In this document: positions 11,367-23,033 of the stretch, in pieces | Layout: each line of letters starts with the position of its first letter | Position numbering within the stretch: the first letter of the stretch is position 1 | NCBI GenBank assembly: GCA_037349105.1 | Contig: JAYJMM010000038.1 | Location: 3,756,501 to 3,820,500 of the forward strand | DNA length: 64,000 bases | Direction: 5' to 3' | From: Limnomonas spitsbergensis | Lineage: Eukaryota; Chlorophyta; Chlorophyceae; Chlamydomonadales | Program-made: the position numbers and the translations under genes | Notes under the pieces: generated by a model | The model's database searches: none | The model's input: only the letters and a program-made list of their open reading frames with translations | Told to the model about the DNA's origin: nothing

Positions 11367-12214
11367 TTACGGGCACAAGTCCCATGCATCAAATGTGATG
11401 CCCCGTTGGACTGTAAAAACTTCACAAAACTTCACATCCCACATGGAACAGCAGTTCGGCTTCGGCCGAGTAGATTGTGAAGGTCCGCAACTACCCTGAA
11501 CAGCATTTGCCCCAGGCTGGGCTGCTCCGCTGTGCACTTTGCCTGTGCCCGCACCCCCAAACGCAGCAGACCGCCTCCTTGGGGTAGGTGTGGAAGAATG
11601 CAAGTAGGGCAAAACCACTACAGAGACCACCTCTCCGTCATGCACCTCTAACTGGTTGCGCGCCTGCGCTGTAGGCAAAAATCGCCACCCCTGCTGCGAT
11701 TTTGTTCATACCCCTGAAGGGGACCACTCGATGGGACCTGCCCTGACACCAGCAAGCATGGCTTGGCCACAAGCCTGTCCCCGGGCATGAGCAAATCCAA
11801 GTCCCGGGTGAACTTGCTTGTGCCACTGCCGTTCATTGGGCAGCTGCCAGGGGGGCTATCATTCATGACTCCCAGCAGGTCCTTGTGACGCAAAAACTGA
11901 CCGAGTTGTGACGACTGATTTTGGTATTGCTGTGGCTGCAGATATTGTGGAAGTTGCTGGTATTGCTGTTGCTGCGGCGGCTAGGCAGTGGCAGCAGGGG
12001 CGGCAGGGGCAGCAGGGGTGGCAGTGTCGGCCTGGAGCTGGGCACAGGCAGCGAAGGCTGCAGCGTTCCATGCTGCCGTTTCCATCTCCAGAAAACTAGG
12101 CATCTGCATCCCCCCTGCCTCCATGATCCGCCCATACTTATATGCAGCCGGAAAGCCATCCTGCAAGGCTGTGGCCTTAAATATAGAGTTGGGTAAACTT
12201 TTTAGTGCAGCCAT
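11367..12214 (-). pseudogene. Broken Gln/Ala-containing reading frame, unknown function
   Basis: From the ATG at 12214 a minus frame encodes about 75 residues (including SFLEMETAAWNAAAFAACAQ), then an in-frame TAG at about 11984. The same frame continues through a Gln-rich linker (YQQLPQYLQPQQYQ) and a segment with LLGVMNDSPPGSC and DLDLLMPGDRLVAKPCLLVS, to about 11650. At about 11680 a neighbouring frame carries on (RNQLEVHDGEVVSVVVLPYL) to 11367. One stop plus one frameshift across about 280 codons of coherent peptide indicates a pseudogene or two base errors. I do not recognise the family. Confidence 0.4.
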
Positions 12215-13680
12215 GGGCCATCTACTGGCGCGAATTGCTTATTATTGTGAACTTCAGCCTCATCACAGCTGCCTGCATCCCGGCCTGCGGGGCAGGGTGC
12301 AACATGATACCTAGCTCCTTGGGCTGCTGACGGTAAGCCGGTCATGTGAAGTCCCGTCGGCCCTGTGGTGGCCTTCTGACAGCCTCCCTAACAGTTCCTG
12401 GTGTGCACAGCAGATACGGTACGCTCAACTAGCACCGACCTCAATGGCCATCACTATCAGCCGCTGCGGGGAGCTGGTCCCACCCGCTAGCCTTGTCTCC
12501 TTGTCCAATGCCCTATGGGCGCCCCATCGCAGCTGCGTCTCGTGTACCTTAAAAAATACACTGGCACGTACCGGTCCTACCTCATCAAGGATGATGACAA
12601 TGGATCTGGCCTAGGAGCTTTCCCCACTCTCTCTCCTAGCAGCCGATGCTGACGCCCTTCGAGCGTGCTTCGCTATTATGTTTCTGCTAGCGTAAACAAG
12701 CTCCGATTTGACAACCTGCAGTTGGAGCCAACATGCACCAGGTGAGTGCGCAATCATGTGTCTGTGCGTGCGCCTGGTGGGGTGCGGCATGTATGGGGGG
12801 CTGCAATGCGCCATTGCTGCTTAAGTAGGGGGTTGCAAGTAAAACCTCATTCATCGTAGGTAGATGCGTAAGCATGCAAAAGGGGGCCGCTGAATCTAAT
12901 CATGTTACAAATACCTACGCTAATCAGTACTCACCACACTCACAGCCTTGGATATTCCCAACTGCTGTCATGCTGTGCATACTTTCGACCCGTTACGTTA
13001 TTACGGGATTTTTACGCCAGTCACTGTTGCGAGCCAGTGTCATCCGAAACCACCACTTTAGCAACATCGAGATGCGAGCACCGTTGGCCTCGAGAGCGAT
13101 TGCAAGAGGACGGGAAAATCTGAGGAGTCTCCAAAAAGATTTAGGGCCCGACGCGTGGCCTGGGCGATGCGCATGACCCAGGGGTATGGTTTCCGGCACT
13201 GAAACGGCTTCTCGGAGACTGCACCGTTGTTTGCCGAAATAGGCTTGCCAGAAAGCGCGCATTTTTGCGACTTTTTCGGTGAAACTTGTGCCAGTCCCGT
13301 GGCTGGAGCGCGAAGCTCAATCCTGGGGGGCGGGGCACGGAATGAACTGACGTACTAAGAAGTGTAACTTGATTGACTGTTGGTCTCTATACGCCATTGT
13401 TGTGGAAGGTTCTAGCACACCAGATGAATTGAACGAACGTGTTGCTTTATTAAAGAAAGGAAAGGAAGGAAATCCGTTTTAAGGCGTGGATTTGAGGATG
13501 GCAAAGTGTGCTCACAGACTAGCCGCACTTAAGCGATCGCCTCTTGAGAGAGGGCCTGTGCACCCGCAACCTAAATTATATAAATTAATGTCGGGCTTTA
13601 CACGCTACATTACTTTGGGGCTGTAGGGTACCGGTACTTATACCTTGACGATGCCCTCTTGTTTGCACTGAGGATGAACG
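12215..13680. other. No supported gene
   Basis: A plus-strand open stretch at about 12500-12630 (LVYLKKYTGTYRSYLIKDDD) is protein-like but isolated by stops. The remainder shows nothing beyond short frames. The last 200 bases, with an AAATTATATAAATTAATG tract at 13571-13588, may include the promoter of the zinc-knuckle gene at 13681. Confidence 0.35.
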
Positions 13681-16016
13681 ATGGATGTACGTGTCCATGC
13701 GAATGTTACCGGTGTCCAGAATGTTTCTGTGGCACTCGGAGAATTTGCTAGTTGGAAATTGTTGAGCGCTACGCCGGCTTTAATGCCGGAAGTGGCAGAG
13801 AAACTTTTCGCTGCTCAGGCGATGAGACTCGGTCCTGGACGGAGTGCTCAGGTTGGAAAGCTGCAGATAAAAGCGACTTCACTGCATAGCGTACTGCAGG
13901 CTACTTGGGAGATGAACCATGTGCCTGGGGTGTCGAGTGAACGAATGACCGCGGTTCATCGAGGAGCGCAGGTGCCTTGCCAGCAGTGTCGGTGGAACGC
14001 AGAACCTTGCACATGGACTCTGACATTTGCCTCAGCGCCTGCGTCAGTTGACACAGCTGTTGTTAGCTCAGCGTTGGTCGAGGCTGTCAGCAAGGTGGTG
14101 GTCTCAAGAGAGGTGTTTGGTAAGGCGATCGTGGAAGCAGCGGAGAACCAACAGAGAAAGGCTGCAAGAGAGGCCAGCATACAGGAGGCAGGAGCTGAAG
14201 CTGTAGCGGCGAGTTCCATGTCAGATACTGATCGTAGGCAGCTGTCCTCTGTTGGAGCTGGACCATCTGCTGAGGAGATCAGCTGTGATGCTGGCTATTC
14301 CGGTTCACGGCGTTGCTCAAAACGCATGCTCGGCAAGCGAAAGGCAAGCACAGGTATTTTGGGGGGTCTGAGCATAGTACAGTGAGGCCTAGACCTGGAT
14401 GGGCTGTGGATTTTAGCTCCAGAAGAACAGAACTGCGCATGGCAGCGTTTCAGTGACATTGTACAGGTTGTCTAATGGGGGTGCATGTAGATCTAGTAGG
14501 TGAGTGTCGCACATGGCGTTGTTTCACTGATGCATTGGAGAATCGTGCAGAAACAGCGCATGTGCCTTATGCTTAGGCAAAGTAAATGACGCATGCATGG
14601 GTTCGGCAGTTGGATTGAAATTGTGCGCTCGCTTATTCTGCTGCAGGGTTCACAGTGGGTTTGTCGACTGAGGAAGGCGTGCCTGGTGATCAGGGGCCCA
14701 AGGCTGGTGATGCAGGTAGGCAAGATCTGTTGTGTTTTGTACATGTATGGAGTGCATGGCAATGTATGCGTGATGTTGTCATGGATTGTGCTATAAAAAA
14801 AATTGATTGTTCTGCTGTAATTATGAAAGGCATGGGAGTGTGTTTTAATCTCTGCATCCTGTTATTGCAGGACCCAAGGGAAAGCGAGCTCACAAATGCA
14901 GCAGCTGTGGTGAAGTTGGCCACAAGAAGCAAACCTGCCAGCGTGCGTCGCAAGGTCTGACATGTGTTGAATTTTGTTGACTTCCACTGTTGGTAGCAGT
15001 TACGTGGCAGACCCAGCTTGTCATAGGCTGGGTTTAGGGACCCTCGGATATTTGTGCAGTAACAGGGTGTGTAGCTTGTGCTGCTTCAAAGCAAATGATG
15101 GATTGAAATTGTGTGCTTGCTTGTTTTGCTGCAGGATTGACAGCGAGCTTGTTGACTGAGGAAGGCATGCCTGTTGACCATGGGCCCAAGGCCACTGACC
15201 CAGGTAGGTCCTTATTTATGGGTTGTGGGCTGTAGCTTAATTACATCAGTACTGCGCATGGTAGCATGTCATTGGCTTTTCACAGATTGTCTACTACTAG
15301 TACATGTAGATTGGGTAGGTAAGTGTCGCACATGGCAGTGTTTCACTGATGTGTTGGAGAATCGTGCAGAAACAGTGCATGTCACGTGTGCTTTGGCAAA
15401 GCAAATGTCGCATGCATTGGTTTGGCAGTTCGTTTAAAATTGTGCGCTTGCTTGTTTTGCTTCAGGATTGACAGCGGGCTTGTCAACTGAGAAAAACGTG
15501 CCTGGTGGTCAGGAGCCCAAGGCCGATAACGCAAGAAGGTCCTTATTTATGACTGCGAGCTGTAGTTTCAAGATTTACGCACTCAAACAGGTTTTTGTAC
15601 GTACGTGTGCTAAAAAGAAGGAAAGAAAGAAAACTACGCCCCGCAGGGGCGTGAGGGTACTACGTGTGCTACTAAGACTGATTCTAAGTGTAGTAGCCAA
15701 ATTGCACAGTAACCTCCGTGTTGACAACTTTGGTCCTGATGTATGTGTGTGTTGTGTCCTGTTTGCAGCCTTTTGACAGCGAAAATGCAGGAGCTGCGGG
15801 GAATCCGGCCACGATAGGAGAAATTGTCAGCAGCCGCCTCCAGGTGTGTGACTGCTACTGACATACATGACCTCATGAGACAGACCATGTTGCACGCTTT
15901 CTCCTTTCATGTTTTTGCTTTCTACAAGTTCAGAGTGTTGTTTTCTTCTCTCAGATCTAAGTGTGAAAAAGCAGCAATGCAACGTCTGCGGTTTCCAGCC
16001 TGACACCGTGTTGTAG
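13681..16016 (+). CDS. CCHC zinc-knuckle protein with tandemly duplicated exons
   Basis: Predicted exons: 13681-14353 (224 codons, unknown N-terminal domain with CQQC), 14647-14715, 14871-14954, 15135-15203, 15466 to about 15538, about 15782-15854, and a last piece ending at the TAG at about 16014. Exons 1-4 share phase 1 throughout. Exon 3 encodes KCSSCGEVGHKKQTCQ and exon 6 KCRSCGESGHDRRNCQ, two perfect CX2CX4HX4C knuckles, a motif that binds single-stranded RNA or DNA (retroviral nucleocapsid-type). The final piece starts a third, incomplete CNVC. Exons 2, 4 and 5 encode near-identical Ser/Thr/Glu/Gly/Pro linkers (LSTEEGVPG type). Problems: the exon 3 donor is GTCTGA, and the exon 5 to 6 join does not phase cleanly; the homologous acceptor before exon 6 would place a TGA in frame. 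It may be a mobile-element protein or a host RNA-binding protein. Confidence 0.6.
14450..15538 (+). repeat. Intragenic segmental duplication of intron + linker exon
   Basis: The block of about 14480-14715 recurs at about 15290-15538, and its exon with flanking intron again at about 15090-15203. Shared intron text includes TGTCGCACATGG, TTTCACTGATG and GGAGAATCGTGCAGAAACA. Divergence is modest, and the exon in each copy keeps phase. Confidence 0.8.
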
Positions 16017-16480
16017 CACACCTGTCTCGTTGATGTTCCCTCTCCTTCTTTGTTCAATTCTCCAATGTTGATTTTGTCGTCCAGGTCAGGTTCTTATCAG
16101 CCATCTCGGTCACAAGCGCTGTTTCGCTGCATTTCTTTTCCTTTTTCGTTCACTGCTCCAATGCTGATTGTTCTACAGGTCTGTCAGGCTCCCAGCTTCC
16201 GTCTCGACGGCGCCATTGCTGCGCCAGTAGTGCACAGCCTTGCCAAGACAATTTGATGTCCTCCATCCAGGTGAACGGTAAGTTCAAAATACGCACTTTA
16301 AGCTGCTTCTGTTTGTACAACGTACACCCTTAATCTTGATTGTCCTCTGAGTCTGTCCAGTTTTCAGTTGCAGTGTGCACTGTGCTTGCCTGCCCTGCTT
16401 GCTCTGCATGCTCCATTTGCCTCGCCTACCCTGCTTGCCCTGGCTGTGTTGGATTACCATGTTTGTGCATGTCCTGATGA

Positions 16481-17761
16481 CATCGTAGTGTCAGACCAGT
16501 TCCGCAGCAAGTCCAGCAGTGGCAAGCTGAGGAAGCAAGGATGATCCCCAACATGTACTGCTGCAGCTTCTGCGGCGCTACTGAGTTTGGTGGTCCAAGC
16601 AAGTCCGCAGCTGGGTTTGCCTCCACATTGCCTACCCCTGGGCTGGCGGTGCCGCCGTATGCCCTTTGCAACATGTACCTGCTGAAGCACATGAAGGACA
16701 CAGATGCAGCCAGCAACGAGCGCTGCTTTCAGTGCCGAGCCTGTCAACAGGACAAAAGCAAGCGCAAGCGCGTGCAGATGTCTCGTGCAGATGTCAGGGC
16801 AGTATGAGCATGCGCTGCTGTCAGCGCACGCGCTCGATGCCCAGATGTTAAGCCTAAGGACGTCTCGATCAACGTGCGCGAGCGCGTCTCTTGCCATGCT
16901 AAGGGCAAGGTGCGGTCCGACAGCGTGCTGCTGTGTGCGCCCATGGTGGGACGCGGTCCGATGCCTGCAGATGGTGACAGAGTCCCGCCAGAGGTGCAGT
17001 AGCTGCTGGCCACGCTCAAGCAAACCAGCCCCTTGGTGCAGCAATGCCTGACGCTGGCCGAGAAGCCGGTGCCGGGGCACGGGCTGGCGCTGCTGCCCCC
17101 AGAGTCCATCACCAAGATCACCGAAGCGGTGGCAGCCCGCGATATCCGGTGGCTTGGAGCACTGTGTGATGGAGGACGTGTTCACCCTCGTCGGCACCGT
17201 CGATGCCCAACCGCTCGTGCCGCAGCTTCGGACAGCGCCAGCAACGTTTCGCGTTGGCAAGGTTAGGCTGCGAATCGGCGGTCACGACATCGACGTGGTC
17301 ACCGACAGCAGCGGTCTGCCACTGCATGCAATTGGCCGGAAGCGCCGCCGCGACGACGACAGCTCCGAGTATTCCGACAGCGATGACGATGCAACTGTGC
17401 CAGCAGCCCCCAGCGCAGAGCAGGTCACGCTCGAGCTCGCGGTGTTCTGCGCTCTGTACCCTCACGCGCAGGACTACTTCAACAATTGCCGGCTCAGGGA
17501 CTACTTGCGCTTCCGCACGACGTTCGGCTTTTCGCCGTTCACTCTCTTCAAGCCGTACATCATGCTCATGTTCCTCATCCGGCAGTGCAACATGTTGCAT
17601 GGTCAGTGCGGTGAGGGGCTGCTGGAGCGCGACATGGCTGCCTACAAGCGCGCCCACCCCGAGGAAGCCGAGGAGGAGGCAGTGCGGCATGCCATGAAGC
17701 ACACAATGCCCTCAAGCACCCCAGGCAGCCCGGCCTGGCACGACAACGCACTGCAGCTGGC
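16481..17761 (+). pseudogene. Eroded N-terminal region upstream of the Pif1-like helicase
   Basis: A frame open from 16481 encodes a zinc-binding-like segment (MYCCSFCGATEFGG, then ERCFQCRACQQDKSKRKRVQ) and stops at TGA 16805. Adjacent frames then carry coherent peptide in turn: QYEHALLSAHALDAQML, then KPKDVSINVRERVSCHAKGK, a TAG at about 17003, then LATLKQTSPLVQQCLTLAEK, a +1 shift at about 17153, then a long segment with DYFNNCRLRDYLRFRTTFGF, and another shift just before the Walker A motif. Without transcripts I cannot exclude tiny introns, but two stops and three or four shifts in 1.3 kb look like decay. Paired Cys clusters upstream of a Pif1 helicase resemble helicase proteins of mobile elements such as Helitrons; no Rep HUH motif was identified. 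Confidence 0.5.
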
Positions 17762-20340
17762 ATGGTGCTGCTCACAGGCGGACCAGGCTGTGGCAAGGTA
17801 CAACTCCTGTGCTACATATTGGTTTGTTAGCTCTCCAGATACATCGTTATCACTTACCTTGGATAGTAAGAAAAGTCAGGGCCAAAACACAGTGCTCCCC
17901 TTGTCTGCCGAGTTTTCAACTAACCATTCAACCACTGATGAGCTTCAAAAAATGGCTGCAACACCCATACCCCTGGCTGCAACACCCATACCCTGGCTGC
18001 AACACCCATACCCCTGGCACACTGTTTGCTTCCTCGTTCTGCAGACTCACCTTGCCAAGCGCACCGCACACCACCTTGCCAGCGCTGGCAAAAATGTCAT
18101 GCTCTCAGCCATGACCGGCGCTGCTGCTGCCAACCTCAGCTGCAGTGCCTCAGTGGTGCACGAGAGCTTCGCCATCCCTGTCGATGGCTGGATCCGGCCA
18201 TTGCCTGTCTACAGCCCCGTACGTGCGTTGCTGCGGCAGGCCAATGTCTTCATCATGGACGAGATGAGCATGCTGACAACAGAGATGCTGCTCAATGTCC
18301 TCAGCCGCTTGATGCAGCTCCACGGCTGCAACTCGATAGCTGCATTGTTACAACGCGTGCTCGTGGTCTTGGTACGATTAGGTGTAACTTATCCCCTCTT
18401 GCCTCCTCTGCCACCTCATCCCTGCATGCATTGCTTGTTTATACTGCTTTCCTCGCCCACCTTGCCTGGTTTGCCTGTCTGTCTGCCCTGCCTGCTTTGC
18501 GTAACCCCTTTGCCTCGCCTGTTCTGCAGCCAAATACTCAACTTGGCCTATCTCAGGTTGGCGACCACGCTCAGCTGCCGCCCGTGTGTGACCACCGACA
18601 GCGAGCAGCACGCGCCGCAAAGGCCGCTGCCACTGCTGTGGGCTCAACCGAGCTAGACTGCGACAGCGGTGACGAAGACAACGAGCCAGAGTTCATGCAG
18701 CTGTGCCAAGAGTGCCACATCGCCCACTCGGAATTCTGGCAGACGATGACAAAGTTCCATCTGCGGTGCCAGCCTCGCTTCGATGGCGACAGTGGACATG
18801 CAGAGTTCCTGAACCTCATCCGCGAGAGCTCCATCACTCAGGAACAGCTGGATCGCCACCTGTCTCCTGAAAACGGCGTCCGCTTCATCTCCAAAGAGGA
18901 GGCCTTGCGCACTGTATCAGCCGAGGTCCGCGTCTTGTGCTCCCACCGCGCTGATGTGTGCAACTACAACGACGAGGCTGTCCGCAACACGTTTCATCCA
19001 GCCCAGCTGGTGCCGGTTGAGCTCCAAACCAACGCTACTGATGTGAAGCACATGGAAAGGTGGCTGCGCAACCCTGCCTTCCACCGCATAAAGGCCATTG
19101 CGATTGGTTGCACGGTTGTTCTCACAGCCAACATTGCGATTGACAAAGGTGACTTTTGGGAGCTCAGTTGAGGATACATGTCAAGAGCTAAGGGTTGACA
19201 ATGTCCCCAGTTTCATTGCACACAAGCTACAAACTGACACACACCGTATCATTTTTAGAAGCTCTTATGAATGTCTGTTATACATCCTCATCAAATGTAA
19301 AATGTACATCAAATTGTCCAGATTCAGCATTAAAGACTCAGGCTGCAGCTTTTCCGTGCCAACGATTGTCAGTGTTGTACTATAACCACCACACTGTCCC
19401 TTCAGTGACCTGGATATGCCACTCTCCTCTGCAGGCGCAGCAAACATTTCGACAGGCACCGTGGAAGCCCTGGAATTCCAGGTGGACAACAGCAGCAGCC
19501 GCAGCATTGTCGTGCACAACCTGGCCGACGGGCCCCCCAATGCTGGCTCCTTGCATGCAATCCACGTCCGCCTCGATGGCACTGGCACCGTCCTGCGTGT
19601 CACCCGCACCGACTTTCGCCGCAAGTACAGGCACTGCAGGACCAGCCGCGCCAAGCAAGCATTTGTGAAAGCAACGTTTCCACTTGCTCTGGTAAGCTAC
19701 GTCTGCCTGTCCACCTACCTGCTCGCATGCCCGCTTGCCTGCCCTGCCTACCCTGCCTGTTTTCTACTTTTCTCATCCTTTTTGTTCACAAAAACCTGGC
19801 CTGCAACCCTGGACTCTAAACCATAGCCAGAAACCTGATCTCAACCCCAGACCTCGTCCCCGAATCCTGGCTCTGAACTGTAGCCATGAAGCTTGGCCAT
19901 GGGCACTAGCCCTGCACCCTAGATCTGAACCCTGGCAAATCTGCCCGGCTTTAAACCCTGGTCTACATTTGCAGGCTTATTCCATCACCGGCCACAAGGC
20001 GCAAGGTGCCACGCTCACCGGCGACGTCAAGTCAGCCTTCGCCCCAGGGTCAGTGTCTCGGGTGGGAACTTGATACTTGACAGCTTTCCCTATGTCATAC
20101 AGTACGAGGAAACAAAAACTTGTGCACCAAAATGTGAAATCTCCACATTTCTTTCCAACCATTCTCTGTCAGCCTTTCAGAAAACTTCTCATTTTGCCAC
20201 CGCAGATTGCTGTACGTCATGCTCAGCCGCGTCAAATCACGCCGGCAGCTGAGGATTGTCAGCAAGCTGACGCCCGAGATGTTCCAGCCGATCCAGCTAC
20301 CCCTCTCGTTTTTGGGTGGGGACTCTCAACCGCAAAAGCT
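17762..20340 (+). CDS. Pif1-like SF1 DNA helicase core
   Basis: Six phase-consistent exons: 17762-17797, 18045-18371, 18557-19148, 19435-19691, 19975-20048 and 20206 to about 20315. Motifs appear in the family order: Walker A GGPGCGK (exon 1), motif Ia-like LSAMTGAAAANLS, Walker B FIMDEMSML, motif III VGDHAQLPPVC, a TVVLTANIAI strand near motif IV/V, the C-terminal ITGHKAQGATL, and motif VI YVMLSRVKSRRQL. These are the ATP-binding and DNA-translocating residues of Pif1/RecD2-type helicases, which unwind 5'-3'. The core looks intact, unlike the region just upstream. Its 3' end abuts a transposon at 20368; the frame would continue into that element, so the native C-terminus or last splice is unclear. 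It may be a domesticated gene, a decaying Helitron, or a host Pif1. Confidence 0.75.
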
Positions 20341-20390
20341 ACCTCATCTTCTCAACACCATACATACCGTCGGAAAAAGTGCACGTGGGG

Positions 20391-21115
20391 CGACCCACTC
20401 ACTCCACGATGGGTTCGACCGGACTCACCCCACGTGGGGCGCTTGTCGCCCCACGGTGGGTTTACCTACAATGTCCACCACCGTGGTTCCCCCACCATGG
20501 TTCATCGTAATCCCCACTGCATGTCTCCCACCCATGGTCCACCCACTGCTGTATCCTTAGGGTGGGTCCACCCACTGCATGTCTCCCACCCATGGTCGAC
20601 CCAGTGCTGTGTCCCAGGATGGGTCAACCCACTGCAGGTCTCCCACCCATGGTCCACCCACGGTGGGTTTACCTACAATGTCCACCACCGTGGTCCACCC
20701 ATATGGGTATCCCAACGCAGATATCACAGTGGCCCCCCCCACAGTGGGCCCACCCACTGCGTGTCTCCCACCCATGGTCCACCCACTGTTGTGTCCCCAA
20801 GATGGGTCAACCCACTGCAGGCGCCCCACTCATGGCCCACCCACTGTCGTGTCCTTAGGGTGGGCCAACCCACTGCATGTCTCCCACCCATGTGTCCCCA
20901 GGATGGGTCAACCCACTGCATGCGCCCCACCCATGGTCCACCCACTGCCGTGTCCTTAGGGTGGGTCCACCCACTGCATGTCTCCCACCCATGGTCCACC
21001 CACTCATGTGTCCCCAGGATGGGTCAACCCACTGCAGGCGCCCCACCCATGGTCCACCTGCTGCTATGTCTTTGGGTTGGTATCCCCACTAAAAGCTCCC
21101 CATCTATGGGCAGTA
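20391..21115. repeat. Left subterminal array, units of about 58 bp
   Basis: A recurrent CACTGCATGTCTCCCACCCA followed by TGGTCCACCCACTG and a GGGTGGGTCCA tail is spaced about 58 bp apart. Units degrade toward the transposon end, where CCCAC/GTGGG palindromes dominate. Confidence 0.85.
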
Positions 21116-21764
21116 ACCACCATGCCCATTAAATGAAAACCATTCATGTCTACCAATCCTTGTGTCTCCACTGTCATGTACTTGTATGAACTAAAAAACT
21201 ACTAGTACTATTGACAGGAAAAACCACCGACTGAATGATCAACGAGTTGAAACAGCAAGCTAGCTCACACATGTGGCACCCTAAACTGACAAGAAAGAAC
21301 AAACATATCAGAGAAAAACGAAAGCACAAGATATTAATTATCGAACATGTGTTCACCCTCATCATAATCCACATTGTTTGTCAGATGATCCCAGCAAACA
21401 AGTTATCACTCAGAGGGGTAACGTTATTGACTCAGAATTAGTGCCATCTGGCTTGTGAGCTACTTCTATGGCAGATGCTTAGCAAGGAAAAGGAAGGCGT
21501 CGCACCAGACATAAGTGAATCACGGGCTGCTTAAGCACAGATGTAGCATGTAGAGATGAGTTGGCAGTCCTCTTGGTAATGCGCGAAGCCTACAGTTGAA
21601 AAAAGGGGCAGATGTTCAGAACATTGCATATCAAGTTATGAGTGGTCATGAAGTATGATCAATTTTAGGAATTGCCAAGTACAATGCAACGGGGGCATTC
21701 AAGAAAGAGTGAGCTGTCCACCATGCAACAAGTCAATAACGTTACACCTCTGTGCACTCAATAG

Positions 21765-22480
21765 CTTTTGCTGACCCTGTCTGGCCCGACGGATTATTGG
21801 CAGCGGCAGAATAGAGCTTTCAGTAGCTTTTGCTGACCCTGTCTGGCCCCACGGATTATTGGCAGCGACAGAATAAACCTTTCAGTAGCTTTTTCTGTCT
21901 CTGTCTTGCCCCACGGATTATTGGCAGCGGCAGAATAGAGCTTTCAGTAGCTTGTGCTGTCCCTGTCTGGCCCCACGGAATATTGGCAGCGGCATCAATA
22001 GAGCTTTCAGTAGCTTTTGATGACTCTGTCTGGCCCCACGGATTATTGGCAGGGGCATCAATAGAGCTTTCAGTAGCTTTTGCTGTCTCTGTCTTGCCCC
22101 ACGGATTATTGGCAGCGGCAGAATAGAGCTTTCAGTAGCTTTTGCTGTCCCTGTCTGGCCCCACGGAATATTGGCAGCGGCATCAATAGAGCTTTCAGTA
22201 GCTTTTGCTGTCTCTGTCTGGCCCCACGGATTATTGGCAGGGGCGTCAATAGAGCTTTCAGTAGCTTTTGCTGTCCCTGTCAGGCCCCACGGAATATTGG
22301 CAGCGGAAGAATAGAGCTTTCAGTAGCTTTTGCTGTCCCTGTCTGGCCCAACGGATTATTGGCACCGGCATCAATGGAGCTTTCAGAAGTTTTTGCTGTC
22401 CTTGTCTGGCCCCACGGATTATTGGCAGCGGCATCAATAGAGTTTTCAGTAGCTTTTGCTGTCCCTGTCCAGCCCCTAAA
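21765..22480. repeat. 62-63 bp tandem array inside the transposon
   Basis: About eleven copies around CCCACGGATTATTGGCAGCG, with TTCAGTAGCT starting at 21819, 21881, 21943, 22006 and 22069 and onward. Copies are 85-95 percent alike by eye. Short frames through it are by-products of the repeat. Confidence 0.9.
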
Positions 22481-22589
22481 CCCTATTAACATTGAACTAG
22501 CACATGAACCTTATAACCGCCGAACCCGCCCCTAAACCCTATCAACCCTATGACGTTGGGACTACCATGCCCAGAGCACATTAATGGGT

Positions 22590-23010
22590 TTACCCGATTT
22601 GGTTGGCCCACGGTGGGTAAGCCACGCTATGAAATGATGGGTCTACCATGGTGTGGTCATGTAGCGTGGGTGTAACCATCCCGGAGTTCCCACTGTTGGT
22701 CCCCCCATGTGGGGATCCCCGTGATAGTCAGACGACCGTGGGTCAGCCTATCGCTGATGCCCCACTGTGGGTCCCCCCCATGTGGGGATCCCCACGATAT
22801 GGGACCATGAGTGGTACCGCCCATCGCGAAAGCCCAGTGTGGGGGAATCCTCTCACTTGGACCCACCGTGGGAGTATCCCATCAGACATGCCCCACTGAT
22901 GCCAACCCATGACGGAGCCCTACGACATGTATCCCCACGGTGGGGATACCCACTGGGTTTGGCCAATTCCCATCGGGGCGGCCCACGGTGGCCGGCGCCA
23001 CACCAATGTC
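22590..23010. repeat. Right subterminal palindrome-rich region of the transposon
   Basis: Contains repeated CCCCCATGTGGGGATCCCC-type palindromes and CCCACGGTGGG, matching the short motifs of the left subterminal array but in a different arrangement. Probably the transposase-binding zone. Confidence 0.7.
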
Positions 23011-23033
23011 CCCCACGTGCACTTTTTCCGACG

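Larger units (their letters stand above)
20368..23033. mobile_element. Non-autonomous DNA transposon with 23-bp terminal inverted repeats
   Basis: The left end 20368-20390 and the right end 23011-23033 are perfect inverted complements of 23 bp (core GGAAAAAGTGCACGTGGGG). The interior has subterminal arrays rich in short palindromes (CCCACGGTGGG, CCCACGTGGG, GGGGATCCCC), an AT-rich unique stretch (21130-21740) and a 62-bp tandem array. No transposase-like frame occurs. The outside flanks are ACATAC on the left and ACATTA on the right, so a target-site duplication is at best imperfect. Long TIR elements with repeat-rich subterminal regions are known in algae (KDZ-type, for example), but I cannot assign a superfamily. 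Confidence 0.75.
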
